Part shown: piece by piece, positions 25,916-34,173 of the stretch
Position numbering within the stretch: position 1 is the stretch's first letter
Layout of the letters: every line of letters begins with the position of its first letter
Assembly (NCBI RefSeq): GCF_000411975.1
Contig: NZ_ASXG01000148.1
Coordinates: forward strand, 1 to 64,000
From: Amycolatopsis orientalis DSM 43388
GTDB taxonomy: Bacteria; Actinomycetota; Actinomycetes; Mycobacteriales; Pseudonocardiaceae
Length of the DNA stretch: 64,000 nucleotides
Direction of reading: 5' to 3'
Program-made: the position numbers and the translations under genes
Notes under the pieces: generated by a model
What the model saw: the letters and a program-made list of their open reading frames with translations, nothing else
Told to the model about the DNA's origin: nothing
Databases searched by the model: none

Positions 25916-26883
25916 GCCGCGCCCAGCGCATCGACACCCATCAGCATCTCGTGCCGCCCGATTACGCGAAGTGGATGCACGAGAAGGGCGTCCGGCCCGG
26001 CGGGGTGGACCTGCCCGCGTGGTCGCCGTCGGCCTCGCTGAAGTTCATGGACGGCCACGGGATCCGCACCGGCATCCTGTCGCTGTCGACGCCCGGGGTG
26101 CACTTCGGCGACGACGCCGAGGCGCGCCGCTGGGCACGGGACGTCAACGAGTACACCGCTTCCGTGGTCGCGGACCGCCCGGACCGGTTCGGGTTCTTCG
26201 CCACCCTGACCCTGCCCGACGTCGACGGCGCGCTCGCCGAGGCCGAGTACGCCCTCGACACTCTGCACGCCGACGGGATCGTGCTGCTGGCCAACAACGA
26301 CGGCCGCTACCTGGGCGACCCCGGGTTCGCCCCGCTGCTGCAGTTCCTGCACGACCGGCAGGCCGTGGTGTTCATCCACCCGGGCGAGCTGCCCGCCCCG
26401 GAAGTGCCCGGCATCCCGACGTTCACCGCGGACTTCCTGCTCGACACCACCCGCACGGCGATCAGCCTCATCCTGTCCGGTGCGATGGCGAAATACCCCG
26501 GGATCAAGTTCATCCTCGCCCACGCCGGTGGGTTCGTGCCCTACATCTCCTACCGCATCCTGCTCACGATGATGAGCACCAGGAACAAGGCCCAGCAGGC
26601 GTGGACGCTGCTCGACCAGAAGCACCAGGTGCCCAAACAACTAGCCGTGCTGCGCCAGTTCTACTACGACATCGCGCTGTCAGCGTCACCCGCGGCCCTG
26701 CCGAGCCTGCTCGAAGTGGCAGACCCGGACCACATCACCTACGGCAGCGACTACCCGTTCGCCCCGCCGCCCGCGGTGAGCTTCCTGAACAAGACCTACG
26801 AGAAGTACCCGCTCGACGACAAGCTGCGGGCCGCGATCGACCGCGGCAACTCCGAGGACCTCTTTCCCCGCCTGAAAAGCTGA
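25912..26883 (+). CDS. Amidohydrolase-2 family metal hydrolase/decarboxylase (ACMSD-like)
   Basis: A 323-aa TIM-barrel protein. The N-terminal metal motif is IDTHQHL, the barrel His is in FILAHAGGFVPY, and the last metal ligand is in TYGSDYPFAPPP. These mark the amidohydrolase-2/ACMSD group, which catalyses non-oxidative decarboxylation or hydration of aromatic or dienoic acids. The ATG overlaps the YhgE stop (ATGA), so it is translated with an exporter unit, an unusual pairing. It may modify or detoxify the exported compound. No signal peptide; cytoplasmic. Confidence 0.85.
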   Translation: MSRAQRIDTHQHLVPPDYAKWMHEKGVRPGGVDLPAWSPSASLKFMDGHGIRTGILSLSTPGVHFGDDAEARRWARDVNEYTASVVADRPDRFGFFATLTLPDVDGALAEAEYALDTLHADGIVLLANNDGRYLGDPGFAPLLQFLHDRQAVVFIHPGELPAPEVPGIPTFTADFLLDTTRTAISLILSGAMAKYPGIKFILAHAGGFVPYISYRILLTMMSTRNKAQQAWTLLDQKHQVPKQLAVLRQFYYDIALSASPAALPSLLEVADPDHITYGSDYPFAPPPAVSFLNKTYEKYPLDDKLRAAIDRGNSEDLFPRLKS

Positions 26884-27109
26884 CCGCGGACAGCGAACCG
26901 GCGGCTGGGCACGAAGCCCGAGCTTCGGCGACGAAGAACGGAGCCACGCTCGCGACGTCGGCGAAGTCGAGAACGCGATTGAGACGGGCTTCCTCGAAGC
27001 GGTCATGCCCGTGCTGCTTTCAGGAGGATCTTGGTGGCCCGGCATTGTGCGTGCCGAATGGTCCGTCCATACAGGTCAGGGGTCATCGGCGGGTGACTGA
27101 TCGCGGCTC

Positions 27110-27310
27110 GTGCTCGCTCGCTTCGCCTATCTCGCCGTCGCTCACGCCTTCGCCGTATTGGATCTACTGCCGATGAGCAACCGCGAGAAGGACATCGAAA
27201 TTCTCGCTCTGCGCAATCAACTCGCCATCCTGCAACGACAACTGGGCGATCAACGCCCCCGGCTACGAGCCTAGAACCGGGCGCTGTGGGCGGCGCTGCT
27301 CGTGCCGCTG
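27110..27310 (+). pseudogene. Transposase/integrase N-terminal fragment
   Basis: From GTG 27110 the frame reads VLARFAYLAVAHAFAVLDLL, then MSNREKDIEILALRNQLAIL, then QRQLGDQRPRLRA and a TAG at 27272. It continues NRALWAALL in the same frame. This is the N-terminus typical of actinomycete integrase-core transposases, in which NREKD.EILALR.Q is followed by RPR...DRALLAALL. The internal TAG and the missing catalytic core show it is dead. It marks an insertion scar at the left shoulder of the integrated-element region. Bases 26884-27109 hold nothing I can assign. Confidence 0.6.
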
Positions 27311-27619
27311 GCCCTTGCGGCACTGCGCCTGCTCGTCAACATCTGCTGCAGACTGCGGCAGGTCTGCTTCCGGCGGACCGGCCGGAGGGCGACCGCAGCC
27401 CGCGGGAGATACGGGAGGGCCTTCGCGACCGGGATCTGAAGATCTTCTGCGGTCGCGAGACTCGCGAACTCCGGCCAGCCGCTGCGCGAGAAGTCGTCTG
27501 CCCCGGAAGGCCGCCGGGGCAGCTTGCGCTCGACCTGGACTGCAGCCCCCTCGCCGACGCGCCGTCGGAGCACCGGACCGAGCCCGCCGAGGAGCACGAG
27601 AACCTGTTCCCCGAAGCCG
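27311..27619. other. Junction stretch without an assignable gene
   Basis: About 300 bases between the transposase fragment and the recognisable part of the dead recombinase. The recombinase frame is open across it, but the residues do not resemble the integrase middle region, so this is probably unrelated sequence joined by deletion. Confidence 0.4.
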
Positions 27620-28232
27620 ACGAGCGACCGGTGTCATCAGGCCATGACCATTACGCGTTTCGCGGACGAGTCCGGTGCGATCACTGCAAGCGCAAGATGG
27701 AGGGGACGCCGCGGGACACGCGGATCTACTACCGCTGCGCCGCCCGGACGCTTGTCCCTGGCTCACCGGCTCTGGCTGATCACCCGAAGAACATCTATCT
27801 GCCGGAAGCGGCGTTGCTAGGTCCGTTGAACAGCTACATCCACGATGCGTTCTCGGAGGATCAACGTGACGCAACTGTGGACGCAATGCTGGGCGTCGCT
27901 GGCGACGTGAACGTCAACCCGCAGCGCACCGCGGATGCTCAGCGGCGGCTGACTCAAGCGAAGACTCGATTGGCGAGGCTTACGCAGGCCATCGAGGCCG
28001 GTGCGGACCTGGAAGCGCTGATCGAACCCCTGAACCGCGCGAGGGAGGAACGCGACGCGGCGGCAGAGGAGCTGGCGAGGACTCCGGCTGGTTCAGAGCT
28101 GGGGAGAGCGGACGTTGAGGCGCTGGTCGACTCGCTGGCGGACGCCGGGAGACAGGTGATCAGCGCGAGCCCGGCCCGGCTGCAAGAGCTATACGAGGAG
28201 ATCGGCCTGGAACTGGTCTATAACGCGAAAGA

Positions 28233-28257
28233 GCGGATGGTCGATGTGACCATCCGC
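28233..28257 (-). terminator. Hairpin in the 3' end of the dead recombinase gene
   Basis: GCGGATGGTC (28233-28242) and GACCATCCGC (28248-28257) form a perfect 10-bp stem over a 5-base loop. On the minus strand a T-rich TCTTTC follows. It sits 23 bases before the att-like core. The intact integrase has a hairpin of the same size at the same place with a different stem sequence, so the structure appears conserved rather than the bases. Confidence 0.55.
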
Positions 28258-28280
28258 CCACCCCGTAGGGTTAGTACGCG

Positions 28281-28291
28281 TGTCCGAGGGG
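28281..28291 (+). repeat. Left att core (attL candidate)
   Basis: TGTCCGAGGGG is identical to and in the same orientation as the 3' end of tRNA-Leu at 45048-45058. With two substitutions the match extends seven more bases (CGAGTTG here, GGACTTG in the tRNA). It lies at the end of the dead recombinase frame. Confidence 0.7.
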
Positions 28292-28483
28292 CGAGTTGCT
28301 CACTATTCACACGCCTCCACCTGACCCAGTGAACGACACAGCTTTCCCTCAGAAGCCGGCCCGTCGGTTTGGCGCTGGCTTACCGTCGGCGAGCAGATGA
28401 CTCTGCGGCCGTAGCGCGCGTTGGTTGATGGCGGTGGTCCACATGCCAGTGAGTCGAGTGCGTCCGGATAGCAGGCTCGTCGG

Positions 28484-29281
28484 TCAGACTCCTGCGGTTA
28501 TGTCATTGGCGCAGCGTCGTATGTCGTCCGAGTTCGTGTAACCCGCAGCCGCCAACAGTTCCTCCAGGAAGGGCTGAAGAATCACAGGCAGAGGAGCGTT
28601 GCACGAGACCCCGTTGAGCGAACGGCTGCCATATCCGTCTGGTCCGCAACTCGGTCGTGGATCCGTCATCCGTTTCGTTGGCAAGGCGGTCGACGTGGCC
28701 AGGTCGGTCCACCAGATACTTCCCCCCTGGTCGTGGCTCACGGCCAGGGCGTTGACGCCGATGCGCCAGTCGAGGCGCCGCCACCGCTCGAACCTCCGAT
28801 GTCGATGGACGCTGCGATAGGCCTCGGACCGCACGACGTCATGAAGCCGACCGAGCACCGAGAGCGTCTCGTCAAGAGGCAGGGTCGTCGACGGAGGAAC
28901 CGCGAGGTTCCACATCAACTCTATTAACCCCGTCGGATAAAAACTGATCCAGCTGGATGCGTTGGCTAGACCGGGGACGGGCTGGCAATATCGGACCAGA
29001 TCTGGCCCGCTGTAGTCGGCACTTTCCGTGAATAGGTCCGCCAGTTGATCTGCGACGATGTCGTGAGCGGCGCTCATGAAGTCAACCGGCAATCGATGAC
29101 CGGCAGAATCGCTCGGAGCGACAGCGACGAATAGGCAAAACGAGTAGTACTGGTGCACAGGGCTACGCTGCCGCCCAGTGATCGGGCGGTGGTCCGGTCG
29201 AACCTGCCGATTGAGCCACCGGCCGACGGGGCCAAGTTTCGTCAGGAGCCACCCGATGACGGGCCCCTCGATGCTCGTCAT
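28484..29281 (-). CDS. Hypothetical protein, last gene of a cargo cassette
   Basis: A 265-aa protein I do not recognise. It contains PVHQYYSFCLFVAVAPSDSA, a Trp-rich middle (ASSWISFYPTGLIELMWNL) and a basic HRHRRFERWRRLDWR segment. There is no signal peptide and no clear membrane helix, so it is probably cytoplasmic or membrane-associated. It follows a three-helix membrane-protein gene and a 58-aa gene on the same strand; a tiny reading frame (29278-29313, 11 residues) ends on its start codon, suggesting reinitiation. It is the first gene inside the left att. Function unknown. Confidence 0.6.
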   Translation of the reverse strand: MTSIEGPVIGWLLTKLGPVGRWLNRQVRPDHRPITGRQRSPVHQYYSFCLFVAVAPSDSAGHRLPVDFMSAAHDIVADQLADLFTESADYSGPDLVRYCQPVPGLANASSWISFYPTGLIELMWNLAVPPSTTLPLDETLSVLGRLHDVVRSEAYRSVHRHRRFERWRRLDWRIGVNALAVSHDQGGSIWWTDLATSTALPTKRMTDPRPSCGPDGYGSRSLNGVSCNAPLPVILQPFLEELLAAAGYTNSDDIRRCANDITAGV

Positions 29282-29320
29282 GTCAGCGCTCGCTCGATCT
29301 CGAAGACGGTCATGTCAGTC

Positions 29321-29856
29321 CTATTTTGCCAGTACCAAACGTAGGACACTCCACATGATGCCGCCGATGCCGATGATCTCGAAGGAGATCGCGGTGGTAA
29401 GCAGCCGAGCAACCTTTATGTTCCGCTTGCGCGCTGACTCGACCGCGGTTAGTTGAGTCCGCGCGATCTCTCTGTGTGCGTGAACCTCCGGAGCTTTCCA
29501 CGCCTGGTCGTCAAGAAGGGGCCGCAAGTTCCTGAGCACCACCACCTCGACGCCGCGCGGCAAGTTCGTCGCAATACCCAAGATCGCAGCGAGCGCGAGA
29601 GATGCGGCGGCCAGGCACAGCGGTAGCTTCGTACTCCCCGGAAGGACGAAGTTTTGGGCCTTGGTCGCGAGGGCCGCCAGCCCGAGCAACAGTGTGACCA
29701 AGGTGCCAGACGAGCTGATCACTGCCAGGCCCCGCGACTGCACCGAGGACGCGGGGCCTCCGCTTTCTCCGCTTCCTTGGTGATCAAAGCGGCGATCATT
29801 GGGCCGGCCAGCGCAGCCGCTGAGATGCCGGCCGACCGTGACTCGTCGTTCGCCAT
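29321..29856 (-). pseudogene. Three-helix membrane protein, apparently frameshifted
   Basis: The C-terminal part in one frame gives two closely spaced helices (SGTLVTLLLGLAALATKA and LCLAAASLALAAILGIA), a soluble segment with an EIARTQLTAVESARKRNIKV helix, and a last membrane helix. A neighbouring frame supplies a plausible N-terminus from the ATG at 29856 (MANDESRSAGISAAALAGPM) but stops at 29719. The two halves join around 29740-29770. Either a single-base frameshift has broken the gene, or translation starts at an internal GTG (29743) giving 140 aa. The layout resembles small membrane effector-like proteins in mobile elements, but I cannot name a family. It starts 9 bases after the end of the upstream 58-aa gene. 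Confidence 0.55.
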
Positions 29857-29864
29857 GACAGTAT

Positions 29865-30041
29865 CTAGCCTCGACGGTGGTCCTCGCTGATCCCTCGTGT
29901 CTCAACACGGCTCCGACCCGCGTCCTTCTCGATGACCCGTTCTGTCCCTATCGTCGGATACACAAACGGCTCCTCCGAAGACGCGTTCGACAGCCCCGTC
30001 TGCTGTGGGGCGTCGGCGGTTGGCGGGTTTTCGTCACCCAT
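29865..30041 (-). CDS. Small hypothetical protein (58 aa), first gene of cargo cassette
   Basis: ATG at 30041 has GGAG eight bases upstream. The product starts MGDENPPTADAPQQTGLSNA and continues with a charged tail (ERVIEKDAGRSRVETRG). It is hydrophilic with no motif I recognise. It ends 8 bases before the ATG of the membrane-protein gene, so the three leftward genes look like one operon. It could be a regulatory or antitoxin-like peptide, but nothing in the sequence shows that. Confidence 0.5.
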   Translation of the reverse strand: MGDENPPTADAPQQTGLSNASSEEPFVYPTIGTERVIEKDAGRSRVETRGISEDHRRG

Positions 30042-30710
30042 GGCCACACTCCTGCTAGATGTTCTGAACTGCCCACGGACGCAGGCCAGCTCGGAAGTTG
30101 TACTCTCTTCGTCAAGCCCATCATGCTGCCGGCGGAACACGGAGGCCGACACGCCGAAACAAGCCACGGGGTACGGCGATAGCGGCAGCCGGTTTGTCGT
30201 TCAGGTCGCCCGCTCGGTTCAGACCGTAGTGGCCGCGGTGCCTAGCGTCGGTTGACGTCACCCTCGATCACGGATCTGGCCGCACTCGCACATTTCCCCG
30301 GAGGAGGCCATGCCCGGTTCGCAGCGGGCCGGGGTGACGACGATCCCGCCGGCGATCGCCGTCAGTGCATATGGGTGAAGCAGCGCAGCCGATTCCGTCT
30401 GCTTCCGGCCAGCGGGGCCAGGACCGGACTGATGGCGCGAATCGTCCGCGGCGACGTCCTCCCCCTGAAACAAGCGCGCGCGGCGGGACTCCAATCCGAC
30501 GAGTGAGCTGCACCTGTCGACCTTGCCTTAAGCCTCCGAACAGGTGTGCGGCGTTGATCAAATGCGCGTCGTCGTAGTCCTGTTGCAGACCGGGGCTACG
30601 CGCCATCGGCAGCAGGCCTGCCGGGAGGTGCCCAAGACCCTGCACGTCACCGCTACCGGCACCCGCACAGGGGCGCCGGCCGCGGCCAGTTCACGCCACT
30701 AGCGGGAAGG
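30042..30710. other. Stretch without an assignable gene (about 670 bases)
   Basis: Short open frames occur on both strands, but none has a good ribosome site or a familiar product. Bases 30042-30180 probably hold the promoter of the leftward cassette. The rest is high-GC and ends in an IS3-type transposase fragment, so it is likely insertion debris between two cargo blocks. Confidence 0.4.
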
Positions 30711-30803
30711 CTATTTTCCCGGGAGATTGTCCTGCGCGAGGTAGGCCGCTGCCTTGCGGAAGACCTCGTTCTCCTGCTCCAACACGGAGTTGGACCCTGC
30801 GAG
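30711..30803 (-). pseudogene. IS3-family transposase OrfA, C-terminal fragment
   Basis: Leftward frame LAGSNSVLEQENEVFRKAAA then YLAQDNLPGK and TAG at 30711. The LEQEN-x-x-x-RKAAAYLAQ block is the hallmark C-terminus of IS3-family OrfA proteins (leucine-zipper end). Only about 30 residues remain. Confidence 0.65.
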
Positions 30804-30875
30804 CTAGAAGACGGTATCAAGTCGATGCAGAAATGAATCCAATAAGTGACGCTAGCCTGAAGTGTAACTGTCGAT

Positions 30876-30902
30876 GAAGGAACTTCGATGCTTTACCTAT
30901 GA
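30876..30902 (+). promoter_or_regulatory. Ribosome site and four-codon leader cistron before the PIN-like gene
   Basis: AAGGAA at 30877-30882 sits the right distance from ATG 30888, which opens a four-codon frame (Met-Leu-Tyr-Leu) ending TGA at 30900-30902. That TGA overlaps the ATG of the PIN-like gene (30899) as ATGA. The long gene has no better ribosome site of its own, so its translation probably depends on termination and restart at this minicistron. Confidence 0.55.
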
Positions 30903-32281
30903 CCCGTGAGCACTTGGATGACATCAGCGCCATCCCTTCCGCCAAGCTTCCCGCCACCGACAGGGCTCGCGGCATATACAGTGACTTTGAAGCGTATAAG
31001 ACGCCGACAGATTCAGATTACGCGGCTCTGCTGAAGGAGGGCCTCATCAGTGTCGATGCGAACGTCCTTCTAAATGTGTATAGGTACACGGATCAAGCAC
31101 GATCGGATTTGCTTGAAGTCTTGGCTAACCTTGGTGAAAACCTGTGGGTCTCTCACCAGGTTATTCGGGAGTTTTGGAGACATAGGGAATCGACCCTTCG
31201 TGAACGCAAAGATACAACTAGGACCGTCGGCGAACTGGCTACTGAAAAAAACAAATCTGTCCAGGTCATTCGATCCTGGGGTAATCGGGTGTTCCTGGCT
31301 CAGGGTGATCTAGACCGGATGATCAGTATCATATCCGATGCTTTTGGAAAAGTGTCCGAAGAAATTGAGAGGCACGACGATGGCCAGTCCGAAAAGGCTC
31401 GCAGTAGTACACATGAAGACTTGGTTCTAGGGGAACTGGAGCGGACTTTAGATGGGCATATTGGCGAGCCGTTGGAGAAACCCGAATACGATGAGGCCGT
31501 AAAAGAGGGCCTGCGCCGAGTCGAGCTTCAGATTCCTCCTGGATACAAGGATAAAGCAAAATCGCAGGGTGAACGAGCTGCAGGCGACTACCTAGTCTGG
31601 ACGCAACTTGTACGCGAAGCGAAGCGTCGACAGCGTGATGTGGTATTTGTAACAAATGATCTAAAAGAGGACTGGTGGCGTATCGAGCCAGGTGAGCTGC
31701 GCCGGGGCCCTCGTCCAGAGCTAAGCAACGAGATGCGTGAGCTTGCAGGCGTGAGTTTATTCCTCATGCGACCAGGCTCGTTGCTTGAGCACGCGAGTCG
31801 CGTGCTTCAGGTTGAAGTCCAAGCGCAATCGGTAAAAGACGTTAACCGTGTAGACGAACTCCTCTCCCAGGGGGAAGGGGTTGAAAGTGAGTTCGGGGGC
31901 TGGACAACCGTTGGGCTGTCAGCTGTTCTGAGCAAGCTCCACTCCGAGGCACCTGTACAGGCGGCAGCAATAGCAGAAGCTGCACTTGGTGGGGACGGGT
32001 ACATTAGCAGGTCTGAAGTCTATAAGATCGGTAGATACTCGCAGGATCGCAAATTGATAGGGTTTACGCGTCCGGTCAATAGAATCACGGACGAGATGCG
32101 CGATATGGGATTTGTGGCATCCGAGGCGGTGCAGATACTCGACACCGACTACGGGACTGATGCACCAGGGTTCGGCTGGGCGAGCGGGTTTAGGATCAAC
32201 GAAGCGGTTTTGCCGCTTTTTTCAAGTCTGCACTCAAATTTGCTGATCAATATTCGATCGACCGAACCGATGGAAGAATGA
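30899..32281 (+). CDS. PIN-like domain ribonuclease candidate
   Basis: A 460-aa protein. The N-terminal half is a PIN-like nuclease fold. The acidic residues expected of the active site are visible: Asp53 (SVDANVLLNVYRYT), Glu91 (HQVIREFWRHR), Asp230 (AAGDYLVWTQL) and Asp254 (VFVTNDLKEDWW). A charged helical insert separates the second and third. The last about 170 residues are a separate domain I do not recognise (GDGYISRSEVYKIGRYSQDR). Long PIN-like proteins of this kind occur in mobile elements and defence islands and are predicted RNases. Base composition is clearly lower in GC than the chromosome, a sign of recent transfer. The next rightward gene, 173 bases on, shares this composition, so the two may act together (inference). 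Confidence 0.75.
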   Translation: MTREHLDDISAIPSAKLPATDRARGIYSDFEAYKTPTDSDYAALLKEGLISVDANVLLNVYRYTDQARSDLLEVLANLGENLWVSHQVIREFWRHRESTLRERKDTTRTVGELATEKNKSVQVIRSWGNRVFLAQGDLDRMISIISDAFGKVSEEIERHDDGQSEKARSSTHEDLVLGELERTLDGHIGEPLEKPEYDEAVKEGLRRVELQIPPGYKDKAKSQGERAAGDYLVWTQLVREAKRRQRDVVFVTNDLKEDWWRIEPGELRRGPRPELSNEMRELAGVSLFLMRPGSLLEHASRVLQVEVQAQSVKDVNRVDELLSQGEGVESEFGGWTTVGLSAVLSKLHSEAPVQAAAIAEAALGGDGYISRSEVYKIGRYSQDRKLIGFTRPVNRITDEMRDMGFVASEAVQILDTDYGTDAPGFGWASGFRINEAVLPLFSSLHSNLLINIRSTEPMEE

Positions 32282-32380
32282 AAGGAAACCTTGCGCGACT
32301 TCGCATATCTTTCCCGTAAGGCTCTCAGCTCGTTAGCGATTTTTATTGCCGTGGTAGGGTGATGGACTTGGGAGACATTG

Positions 32381-32409
32381 ATTACCGGCGGCTTATGAGA
32401 ACCGGTAAT
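32381..32409. promoter_or_regulatory. Inverted repeat upstream of the membrane-tailed cargo gene
   Basis: ATTACCGG (32381-32388) and CCGGTAAT (32402-32409) are perfect 8-bp arms with a 13-base spacer, 46 bases before the TTG start of the next gene. It could be an operator or an attenuating hairpin; no U-tract follows. Confidence 0.5.
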
Positions 32410-32454
32410 GCTATCACAAGGATACTTTGAGTGCTGCGCAATACTGGAGTGTAA

Positions 32455-34011
32455 TTGAGCGAGGCGAGTGGCAATGAACAAGTCAATTCAGGTGAGAATA
32501 GTGGAGGGGGTCCCGATAAGGTAAATGAAGAGCCCCTGAAGGGAAGCGGGCTCGTCAAAAAACAGAGATGGAAGGATAGGCGATCAGTCCACTCGCTGAA
32601 AAAGCTAGCGGATCACGAACCGGGTGGACTACATCAAGAGTTTGAGAAGCGTGAGAATGATCGCACGAGGCTGCCTGTTGGCGAGACGGCCCACTTCGGG
32701 GCAGTTATGTTCGCAGAAGCGTTCACTCCATCCACTGTTTCGCGCCTATATGAAAGTCTCGAAGACGGGGATCGGCGACGACATGGAGTAAGTGCGCGTG
32801 AGCAGCTACGACTGAATCGGCAAGGCCAGTTTTCCGGGTGGCAGAACCTAGGCTACGTAAGGAGGCCAGGTCAGTTTTCTTTGAATGGTAAACATGACCC
32901 GAATTTGCCCGAATTCGTAGATGCCGCATGGGTTAAGCTGCACTATCTGACAGCATCGCTTTCTATTGTTGTCACGACTTTTACTATAAAAGAAAACCAC
33001 GGCGATCTTTCGGGTGTTCTTCGAACCGACTACCGTGACGAATCGGGTCCCGCTCGCATCAGAGTTTTTGGATTTGCAGGCCCAATACGGTCGCGCATCC
33101 CTTTTTCTCGACCTAAGCGGTTTCGTGTCGAATCCAATATTCGCAGTGCGTTTGATGCCAAGCGAGAAGCCGCCTTCGGGAAAGTAGAAGCAATGGAATC
33201 GGCGTGTCATCGCTGGCTTTCGAAGGAGTATCCGGGGAGGTTCGCGCAATACGACCGGAAAACAAGGCCGACAATAAGAGTATTTCTCATAGGCGGCGAG
33301 AGGCCATTTCAGGATAAGGGGGGCTGGTTGTCAGAATTAGATCTCGACCGAGTGTACGGATCCTGGGAATCAGTTAACCAGCCGGGCTGGTTTCTTTCTG
33401 AGTATAGAGGTATCGGATCGGAGACGCGCAGCATCGTAACTGTTGCAGCGAGACGCGACGACGTGCAAGTGGCGAATACTCAAGACCCGACTAGCGTCTG
33501 GTCTGTGACCCAAAAGTTTCACGACAGTCACTCGCCGCTAGCTGTAAAAGTTACCTTGGCGTCTTTACTTTCAATCTACGATGATCGATTAGGGGAAATA
33601 CGAGACAATGCTCAATCTCAAAAGTTTCCACGGCGGCCAGTAAAGGAGGCGAAGCGACTAGAAGAGTACTTGATGGGAGACGGACTGGATGCCTCTGTGG
33701 TTATTCAGGATATACTGGAAATTACGAAGGATGTGACAAAATTCCGAGGTGACACTCCTGAGTATCGAGAGCGGGTTCCGGAGGTGATAAAAGCCCGGCT
33801 ACCGCGAGCTGCAGGGGAGCTCGGCTCGTCTATGCGCGATTCGATTCGGCACCGCGCGACCTCGCTGGAGAATTATACTAAATCAATCACCGAGAACTTC
33901 CGGGCTTCCGCTGAGCTTCGTCAAGCCATAACGAACGCGAGACTTCAACGCGCGGCGGCCGCTTTGTCAATTCTCGCACTGGTGGCAGCCGTGCTCGCCC
34001 TTGTTAAGTAA
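32455..34011 (+). CDS. C-tail-anchored protein of unknown family
   Basis: A 518-aa protein. Residues 1-60 are polar and probably disordered. The middle is a soluble domain with alternating strands (about 90-330, including TASLSIVVTTFTIKEN and TIRVFLIGGERPFQDKGG). From about 380 a helical region follows. The end is a single membrane helix, AAAALSILALVAAVLALV, at about 498-516, followed by Lys and stop, so it should be tail-anchored with the bulk in the cytoplasm. I do not recognise the family. The TTG start has TGGAGT five bases upstream; no better in-frame start exists before residue 85. Low GC, like the PIN-like gene before it. A membrane-attached sensor or effector paired with the nuclease is possible but unproven. 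Confidence 0.65.
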   Translation: MSEASGNEQVNSGENSGGGPDKVNEEPLKGSGLVKKQRWKDRRSVHSLKKLADHEPGGLHQEFEKRENDRTRLPVGETAHFGAVMFAEAFTPSTVSRLYESLEDGDRRRHGVSAREQLRLNRQGQFSGWQNLGYVRRPGQFSLNGKHDPNLPEFVDAAWVKLHYLTASLSIVVTTFTIKENHGDLSGVLRTDYRDESGPARIRVFGFAGPIRSRIPFSRPKRFRVESNIRSAFDAKREAAFGKVEAMESACHRWLSKEYPGRFAQYDRKTRPTIRVFLIGGERPFQDKGGWLSELDLDRVYGSWESVNQPGWFLSEYRGIGSETRSIVTVAARRDDVQVANTQDPTSVWSVTQKFHDSHSPLAVKVTLASLLSIYDDRLGEIRDNAQSQKFPRRPVKEAKRLEEYLMGDGLDASVVIQDILEITKDVTKFRGDTPEYRERVPEVIKARLPRAAGELGSSMRDSIRHRATSLENYTKSITENFRASAELRQAITNARLQRAAAALSILALVAAVLALVK

Positions 34012-34173
34012 GGCCTGGCTAACTGAGCAGCGGCCTGGCAAGTAATGATGTGGAATAACGTGGTTTGATTTAAGATTGTTACCCCCTGGGCAGGGTCATC
34101 GGATCCACTGGGTGGAGGGTTGTGTTGATCGAGGAAGCATGATATGTGCTGCAGCAAGAATAAGTCGGTCGAT

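Larger units (their letters stand above)
27620..28332 (+). pseudogene. Large serine recombinase, C-terminal remnant of an older integrated element
   Basis: The frame carries YAFRGRVRCDHCKRKMEG (first half of the recombinase zinc ribbon), YYRCAARTLVPGSPALADHP, then a long Leu/Ala/Arg-rich coiled coil (about 27950-28110). It ends ERMVDVTIRPPRRVSTRVRG and a short tail to the TGA at 28330. It is clearly homologous, block for block, to the C-terminal part of the intact integrase at 43315-45066. The catalytic serine domain and the DNA-binding recombinase domain are missing. Its 3' end reads through an att-like sequence at 28281-28291, exactly as the intact integrase does at tRNA-Leu. It is best explained as the surviving right end of an earlier element. 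Confidence 0.85.
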
